NCBI GenBank assembly: GCA_002803225.1
Contig: NXFV01001787.1
Coordinates: forward strand, 1-64,000
From: Gamarada debralockiae
Taxonomy: Eukaryota > Ascomycota > Leotiomycetes > Helotiales > Hyphodiscaceae
Reading direction: 5' to 3'
Length of the DNA stretch: 64,000 nt
Each line of letters starts with the position of its first letter. Within the stretch, counting starts at the first letter, position 1. The notes below the pieces were generated by a model. It made no database searches. It saw only the letters and a list, made by a program, of their open reading frames with translations, and was not told where the DNA came from. The position numbers and the translations under genes were made by a program. Shown piece after piece: positions 57,245 through 64,000 of the stretch.

Positions 57245-58138
57245 GGCTGATCAAAATTGATCGCGATCAGGGCGCGCGACGCTCCTCCGCCTTCTTTCGG
57301 ATCTGTGATCGATAATTCCTGTGTAGCTTCTCGTGGTTCTTCGCGGTTCGCATCTGGATGGAAAAGGAAATAGTATGGCTGTTGTTTCTTTCGATATGCA
57401 TTGGTCGGAAGTCTTGTTGATGTTGTTGTGGTGTGATAAAGAGAGTGTGAAAGGCAACCGGGAAATGGAAGTTTTGAATGTCCAAATTTAGCGTCAGCCT
57501 CAGCCTCAGAGCCAAAGCCACACCTAAAGTCAGGGTTCTTGTTACGAGGTTACTCGTTACTGTAATCTCACCTCCCTCCTTTAAAAGCCCCTGTTATGAT
57601 CTTTTATTTCTTTGTCCCTTCAATAAAACCATCCTACCTGTCCATTGTTCCTCTCGTCTCGCGATCACAAATCATCATAGCCAGTAAGCTAGAGCGGATG
57701 CACCCGCCAGCCTACAGACGTCCTGCGAAAAGTCGTCTCCAATCACGTGATTAAATCTATATCACTCTACAGAGGCAGAAACCTCTGGTGTTCGTGTCTC
57801 TATAAAATGTTACGCTCCTTGATCCTGAATGAGAAACCCCTTGTGTATCACGTGACTGAACTTGCCCCTGCCCCCCTGAGTGACGCGGGATCTAGTGGGT
57901 TCGAAAGTTCTGGAGTCCATTTTCAACCCCTTGACATGGTTCCAAGTCGAGCGAACGATCGTGTGCAAGACCGCTGCTAGTGTAGCCAATGGCCTTCAAA
58001 GGCGGTGGTGTAGATGTGCCATCTGAGACTGTCGGGAGCAAAAGCTGGGAACATTTTTCCCATGTCAAAAATATTAATCACAACCTTCCTGGTTCTTTCT
58101 CTGCTCTATTTACTTCAAGCCGAGGCTATCACAACTTC
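57245..58138. other. Promoter region of the kinase gene
   Basis: No gene is seen. TCACGTGA occurs at 57743-57750 and 57848-57855. Confidence 0.45.
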
Positions 58139-58677
58139 ATGGATCCACTCTCAATCACCGTGATCGTCATTCCGTTAGTTCAGGCATCAAACGCAGCTTA
58201 AAGGTATTATCTGCTTTAACAACCACCAAGGGAGATATTGAAGAAGCTTCTATCCGGCTTAGGCCCATGAGAGACGTCTTCAAGCAGACGCAAAGTTGTG
58301 TGCAGGATGAACCTCGCCTGTTATCTGCCCCACAAGTTGTCGCCATCGCTGGCTTCGTGAATGCGGCTGAGCCAAAGATGCGAAAAGGAAACCAAATTCT
58401 TGACCGCGTAGCTATTACCTCTAGCACCAATAGCAGTGTTGAGGCCAAGTTTTCAACGCTGGCTTGGCTCAGATATCGTTCGTCTCATGTCTCTTGGACA
58501 GTTCGAGTTCCTCACGCAATGAACTGCAAACATAACTTGCAGTTATCAGTTTGTAACCAGACTTTCTTTTTTCTGCCAACATCGTTGTATTTCAGCAGTT
58601 GCCCATACGGCGGTGACTTAATGGACTTGGCTGATCGACTCGTAGATCCCTTGCAGCTGCTTCATTTCGGGGATTAG
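58139..58677 (+). pseudogene. Relic of a fungal STAND/NLR-type gene, N-terminal domain
   Basis: The ATG at 58139 opens MDPLSITVIVIPLVQASNAA, the near-invariant start (MDPLSITxxVIxLVQAS) of the N-terminal domain of many fungal NACHT/ankyrin and related STAND proteins. A stop follows, and coding goes on in the next frame: ALTTTKGDIEEASIRLRPMR, PQVVAIAGFVNAAEP and FSTLAWLRYRSSHVSW. No NTPase domain follows within the next kilobase. It is thus a 5' scrap of a gene whose full form is expected to act in non-self recognition. Confidence 0.7.
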
Positions 58678-59340
58678 ATGGAATTTCCCAGCAGCTTAGT
58701 TTCCTTTACCTAGAAATCGCACACACTCTCGCTCCTCCAGTCACTGGGTTCGAAGCCGTTCGCCCCAACTGACTACTTTCAGTTCAACGCCACTGATCCA
58801 GCAACCTTTCAGATTGGGTTTTGGTGGATCAGAAATTGATGGCGTCAGGTTTGCCTCACCTATATGAAATCCATTTTAATCAACTCCCGGGGTTGGCTAA
58901 CTTCAACCGAACAGGACTTTTCCACAATAGACAGTGGTCGTACTTGGAAGAATCGATCACATCATGGGAGCGGAATACGAAAATTCTCTACCTGAAGGCT
59001 CAACAAGGGATCCCATTTCCAGCACTGGAGCTCCGCGTTCAGTGATTTCAGCCACTACCTACCTACAATCCTGTTGTATGTTATTATGAGTGGACTGAGA
59101 GTGGATGGATACCTGAGCCAACCATGGAGAGCCTTCCCAGCTCTGCTACATCTGTACTGCGTAACATTCTGAAAGAAGGAAATAGTAGGTACCGATAGAG
59201 CAATATTTGGTCATGTTTGCATACTGATCAGTTGCCGGACGGAGCATTTTTTTCAGCGGAATAGCTGGTCTCATCTCGCATACCTAGTAACGATCCACTT
59301 ACTCAACAATGCGAAAACTATGCCTTCAGGAGAATGTCTT
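58678..59340. other. Gene-free stretch with one short ORF
   Basis: The plus strand at 58821-59045 has a 74-residue frame (LPHLYEIHFNQLPGLANFNR) without motifs or a proper start. It may continue the STAND relic. Confidence 0.3.
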
Positions 59341-59491
59341 TGTTGGTTGGAACTGCCCAATGTGACATAGCCTTTTTTCCCTTCCCTCTGTAGCATAAGA
59401 GAGCTCTTCCCTCCTTGTATTTCAGCTCCTTAGATATCAAGCTAGCTCTAAGAATGCCGCTATATTTCGCCCCCAAACAGTTCAACTGACA
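59341..59491. mobile_element. LTR, Copia-like (151 bp), same family as 931-1083
   Basis: It starts TGTTGGTTGGAA and ends TTCAACTGACA. It aligns over its full length with the solo LTR at 931-1083; most differences are transitions. The sequence that follows is retroelement-like, so this is probably the 5' LTR of the relic listed next. Confidence 0.7.
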
Positions 59492-60360
59492 AGATATAAT
59501 ACACAGTTGCTAAGGAGCACTATACAAGTACAAGAGATACTAGCACTTATGAAGTGATAGTCAAGCTCCAAGATTAGTTCAAACAGACAGACAAAGCAAG
59601 AGAAGCTGAACTAGCTAAAGTATGAGATAGCCTTGCAGGGTCTAATAAGGTCAGTGATATTAATACATAGCTCCAAAGCAGGAAACAACCTACGACAAAT
59701 GCCTTGAACTAGATCTACTGATTGTTTAAAGGACCTGACTAATCAAGACGTTCTTATAGCTCTATAATTAGTCTCGTCTACCTTTGCAGAGACAATCATT
59801 GTCAAACAGTGTGAAAGTACTATCTATGAGTTCAGGCAACTGCTTCGAATCTACCGAACATAGTACTGCAATGCCTTGTGGTCGAGGCAGAGGCTCTGCT
59901 TACCGAGCTGACACTCCCACCACGACTCCAACTCCAACTCCCTTGCCACAAGGCAAAGACAAAGATAGGAAGCCTGTAGAGACTTGTTTATGTGGCGCTA
60001 GCGCTACTAAGAGCACTCATTGTGACAACTCAACGAAATGGAGTCTCGCGCATTGAAGACCCTTCGAAGAAGTGCTGTATTGTACCAAATACTAAGCTAA
60101 GGAGGAAAGGAAAGGTTCTATGAGTACACGGCCTGATATATCTGAGGGGCACGCTAGTGCGCTTGGCCCTTCGCGCGTCAATACCTCAAGTCTAGTCCTT
60201 TCCTCTTTTTCTGACTTTCGCCCTAATTGCAAGAGCTTTTCGGACCTTTTCCGACGCGCCGCGGAGTACGCAGCAACGCGATTCCATATCCAGTCTCCAA
60301 AATGGATTTACTTAAAAGCTGACAGACTGATCTTGCCCCTTTGTAGCAGGAGATGAATCC
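59492..60360 (+). mobile_element. Decayed retrotransposon interior (gag-like)
   Basis: Right after the LTR, short frames on the plus strand are full of TAA, TAG and TGA. Further on, an open piece reads PTPTPLPQGKDKDRKPVETC with LCGAS and THCDN, which resembles the zinc-knuckle end of Copia-type gag proteins. No protease, integrase or reverse transcriptase is recognisable and no matching 3' LTR was found, so the 3' border is arbitrary. Confidence 0.45.
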
Positions 60361-60429
60361 CCGGCCTTGTGGATCTGCCGTACACGTGATCAGGTAATAT
60401 TCGCCAGAACTGTAACACCGCCGGGGGAG

Positions 60430-60850
60430 TCCTTTCAATAAGGGAAAAGGAATAAATTATCTCTTAGAAGTAATAGCATTTAAGTTAATAGTATCAAAGA
60501 TTTGGTACTGACTATTCTATTCTAAGATATTATAATTAGCAATAGATTAAGTTTTAGTAAAAAGATTAATATAAAAATGAAAGGCGTCTAATAAAGATTG
60601 TAGTAAAAACATTGAAGTATTAGTTAGATATAAGTAATAAAATCCGGCGGCTGATATAAGATTTGTGAAAAGTGAGTTAATAAAATAATTGATATTTACT
60701 CGAGAATATTAGAGGGATTGCCTAGATATAAATATCTAGCTTAAATATATACAAAAATAGTATCTTCTAAAGCTCAGATACTTACACAGTCATCTGATAT
60801 TAAGGGGGAAGTATATCCCCGCTTTTTAGCTATTTTTCGTCAGACTATGC
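60430..60850. other. Very AT-rich tract
   Basis: Almost pure A/T with many TA steps and no frames. It looks like RIP-decayed repeat DNA. It adjoins the 3' end of the GH31 gene. Confidence 0.5.
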
Positions 60851-60854
60851 CAAT

Positions 60855-63800
60855 CTAAGTCCATTTCAACACCCAGTCGCTGCTCCAAGCTCCCGCCCAA
60901 GTAGCATTACTAAGTCCCTTGATATCCAGCACCTTGCTCGTATCGTTGTACATCCATCCACTTGAGATACTTGCTCCATTAAGTGTTATACTGCTGACGG
61001 AAGACTGGACACCCATGACCGTGACGTTTGCCAATGGGTTCGTGTCCTGGTACGTTCCCCGGGTTGATGCGTAGAGTGCGGAGTTTGAGAGTGAGAACTG
61101 TGTAAGTTAGAAAGATCCAATAATCAACTCAAAGAAGGGAAAATTACCTCGACCCAAAGGGTAGCATTAGGCGCCAAACTCTCTCCATCATCAAGATACA
61201 AATGTCCCTTGGCACTTCCCTCCATGCTAATAGCAGCGATGATACCCCAAGGATTGCTTCGGCATTCCTTGGTCGTCATTCCGGGCTCCTGAGTAGGGAG
61301 CACACTTCCACCTCGCACATAAACGGGAATGTGACCAAGCGGGGCGTCAATGGTGATGTTTTGACCAGGAGAAACAGTGACAGCGGATTGGCTGTACCAA
61401 TCATACCAAACCTCTCCAGAAGCAACACCGGGGAAAACACCGCCGACAGACGTAGCGCCTTGTACCAAGACGGGAGTGACCATGAGGGAATCACCGAGCA
61501 GGAATTGTCGGTCTGCGGTGGCGAGTGTGGGATCGTTGGGGAATTCCCATGCAAGTGCTCGCATCACGGTAGATCCAGTCTTGTGGGCGAGGTAGAAAGT
61601 GGTGTAGATGTAAGGAAGCAAAGTGTATCGGATGTTCATGGCGACCTTGGTAGCCTCTGCCACTGACGCCCAGCGGTATGGTTCTTGGGGAATGGCAGAG
61701 AGTACGTTGTGGTTTCGGTAAAATGGGAAGAAAGCAGAGAGCTGCATCCATCGGTTGCAAAGTTCTTCGTCGGTATTGCCGTTGAAACCACAGGTATCGA
61801 CTCCAAACATGGGGATTCCAAAGAGGGAGAAGGAGAGTGCTTGAGGGATGGAAAAGAACATGTATGCCCAAAGCGAGGCGTTGTCTCCTCCCCAGTGGCC
61901 TGCCCATTTTCCGGATCCAGCGAAAGTCGAGCGGCCGATGATGAAGGGTCGCTTGGACGGGAAAACACCGAGGAGTGCATGGTAAGTTGCGTTTAAAATT
62001 TGGTGGCCGAAGAGATTGTGATAATCGTATTCAACGGTCCCACCATGATGAGTAGCATTTGGACTGACGGCGTGAACGTCAAGAGCTCCTTGGACGTTAT
62101 TCAAAACGTATGGTGGATATTCAAGAGATCGCACATTTTGCGTAGGTGTGGTACGAATGTAAGACGTGGAAGTTGTCGTCGCTGGAGCAGGTCCAGCAGC
62201 GGCTGAGGCGGAAGAAGCTTGAGCGACAGACGCTGACGAAGCAGAAGCATATTCGGTAGAGTTTGTAATGTTGAAACCTTCAGGGTAGCTATAGATCACG
62301 GCTCCAGGCTCACCCGGAAGACTAAATCCTGGATGGACGGGATTCATAGTGAGGTTGTTGCTCCCACATGAGCCGACGCAGAAAGAAGATACTTCGCTCA
62401 TGTCGATCCAGATCCCATCAAATGAAATGTTTTGGTGCCACATCTCCATTTCATTTCTCCACCAGTCAAAAGCACCAGTTCCATTTAAAACAGCCCCAAT
62501 CCAATCGGGAAAGACCGTATATCCCGGCCAAACCTCGCCGATGTACAAACTACCGTCAGGATTCAGCATGAAACTATCCGTAGCATAACCACGGTTGAAG
62601 ATTGGGTATGCATCACTGGCATTCTCGGGGTTTGGTACGTAAATAGCCGAATCCACAATAGGGATGTAGTGCTGGCCATTGGCGTGTAGTTGTGAGAGGA
62701 ACTTCGCCCCTTCTGCATAACCGAATCGGCCTTGGTCATTGTCGAAGTCCCTGTACTGGTTCATATAGTCGATGTCGGTCCTTTGTTTAATGTTAGCAAA
62801 ATTCTCTTTGAGATTCGAGCTACGTACCAAATGTTCTCCAGGGGTATTGAGAAGCTCGCAAAGGAGTCAACAACTTCTTGCAGTTCGGTCCAGTTGGTGT
62901 AACCCCATCGGCATTGATGATATCCAAAGGTGAAGTACTGTTGCATGGCAGGAAGACCAACAGCACTAATTTGGTAGGCTTTCGTGACTTTTTCCTGAGT
63001 CGGGCCAGCATAGAAGTAAAGATCGATGCTACCACCAAGCGTTCTCCAGGTGATATTGGAAGGTCTCATCAACACCTCTTGACCGTGCGAGTTCCGCATA
63101 TATACTCCATGAGAGTACGAGACGTATTTTGTGGTCGAATCTGTTGCATTTGGAGCGTATTTCAAATTACCCGTAGTCTCGTTCATCTCGTAGTATCGAG
63201 TATCCAGGTAGAAAGCGTGGTCGCCGTAGATGTTGTAGTCGATTGGATCCCCAGCATCTGCAGCCCAGAAAGTGCGAGTGAAATTGTTCCCCATTCGAAA
63301 CCCATGAATCACTTCGCCCAATCCATAAAGGTTATAATTCTCAGGTAGAGGGCTTGCAAACTCAATGAATTGGTTTTCAAAGACCAATTGGCTCCCAGCA
63401 GTCGAGAAAAGAATGTCCCCTGTTGACTGACGGATGATGGTGAAAGAGAAAGTTGGGTCGTTACTCCAGACAAAGCTTAGGTCGTTTTCAAGGGTAGTGG
63501 AACTCGCATCGGCATCGATTGTTGGCTTTGGAACCAACGCTTCTGGCAGAATATACCAGGAGCGGTTTGACGAATCAACGTATGTAGGGATAATCTCGAC
63601 ATGGAGACGGTCGTAGGATTGATATTCCACAGTCAAGCTCAAGGAATCAACATCGGTACCGTATACGTTACAAGCCGTTCCAGCGAGATTCAGATCAGCC
63701 GTCAAGCCATATGGGGTTCGTTTGACGTTAGAGGCTTTGTATCCGGGGCAAACATCTTGAGCATTGACTGCCTGGGGATCATTGATGTTGGGAAGTAATG

Positions 63801-63933
63801 GAACACTGGCGTCTGCCGAGGCTGGAACTGTGAAGATTGATCTGAAGCTCGTTGTGGTGGAAGATTGAGAGGACGCGGTGCCAGCAAAGGCACAAAGAAT
63901 TGCGCATACGGCTAGGACCGCTCTACCTGTCAT
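60855..63933 (-). CDS. Secreted GH31 alpha-glucosidase
   Basis: Three exons, 63933-62828, 62780-61148 and 61097-60855, with introns of 47 and 50 nt, give 993 residues. The ATG at 63933 starts MTGRAVLAVCAILCAFAGTA, a signal peptide. An N-terminal beta-sandwich leads to the barrel, with YGLGEVIHGFR in the substrate cup, the nucleophile D495 in FDGIWIDMSEVSSFC and the acid/base D668 in WAGHWGGDNAS, both as in maltase-type GH31 enzymes. A Ser/Ala/Thr-rich insertion (about 540-585) interrupts the barrel, as in fungal extracellular alpha-glucosidases. C-terminal beta domains end with AWSSDWVLKWT. It hydrolyses terminal alpha-1,4 (and related) glucose from maltose, malto-oligosaccharides or starch outside the cell. 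Many N-glycosylation sites are present. The gene is complete in the window. Confidence 0.95.
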
Positions 63934-64000
63934 CTTTCGCCGTGTGTAGATGACTTGATGACAAGTGTGCAGCAAGAAAAGAAAAGAGCCAAACACTTGA

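Noticed and set aside
62820..63996. Upstream start of the GH31 gene at 63996
   Set aside because: That codon is GTG; the ATG at 63933 opens directly with a signal peptide.
1..64000. tRNA, rRNA or CRISPR features
   Set aside because: I looked for TTCGA-type T-loops with pairing arms and for regularly spaced repeats and found none that hold up. A CRISPR array is not expected in a fungal nucleus.

Overview
This is nuclear DNA from a filamentous ascomycete (Pezizomycotina). Genes carry short introns (about 45-115 nt) with GT/GC...AG borders, and the families are typical of that group: Zn2Cys6 regulator, fungal rhodopsin-domain membrane protein, acyltransferase-3, CDH-type DOMON-cytochrome b561, BCS1-like AAA, GH31, and relics of HET, STAND and DUF3435 genes. 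TA-rich decayed transposons with CAA/CAG-to-TAA/TAG type stops suggest past repeat-induced point mutation (RIP). A helotialean (Leotiomycetes) source is my guess, not shown by the sequence.

Layout. 0-9 kb: solo Copia-type LTR, broken RTA1-like gene, intact Zn2Cys6 regulator, a frameshifted unknown gene, an intact 4-exon DOMON-cytochrome b561 gene and a hAT-type MITE. 9-17.9 kb: a decayed unknown gene, a 457-bp TA-target MITE, an intact acidic nuclear-type protein and an NmrA-like pseudogene. 18-26 kb: relics (zinc-pair ORF, DUF3435 recombinase, ankyrin fragment, second NmrA/isoflavone-reductase-like fragment) around two intact membrane-protein genes. 26-33 kb: gene-poor and AT-rich, with a hairpin, a pogo-type MITE and duplications. 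33-42.9 kb: S9 peptidase, membrane-anchored RBR ubiquitin ligase, a damaged small membrane protein, a HET-like relic and a BCS1-like ATPase. 43-51 kb: duplicated small genes, a dead Tc1/mariner copy, an F-box-like gene, a 461-bp MITE and a 676-bp Mutator-type element inserted in an acidic reading frame. 51.7-64 kb: a GC-rich secreted protein, acyltransferase-3, AGC kinase, a STAND N-terminal relic, a Copia relic and a secreted GH31 alpha-glucosidase.

There is no clear operon or metabolite cluster. Intact housekeeping-type genes alternate with a graveyard of transposons and allorecognition-type genes. I reconstructed exon structures by hand from splice signals, reading frame and family motifs. 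No alignment or database search was run, so family calls rest on motif recognition.
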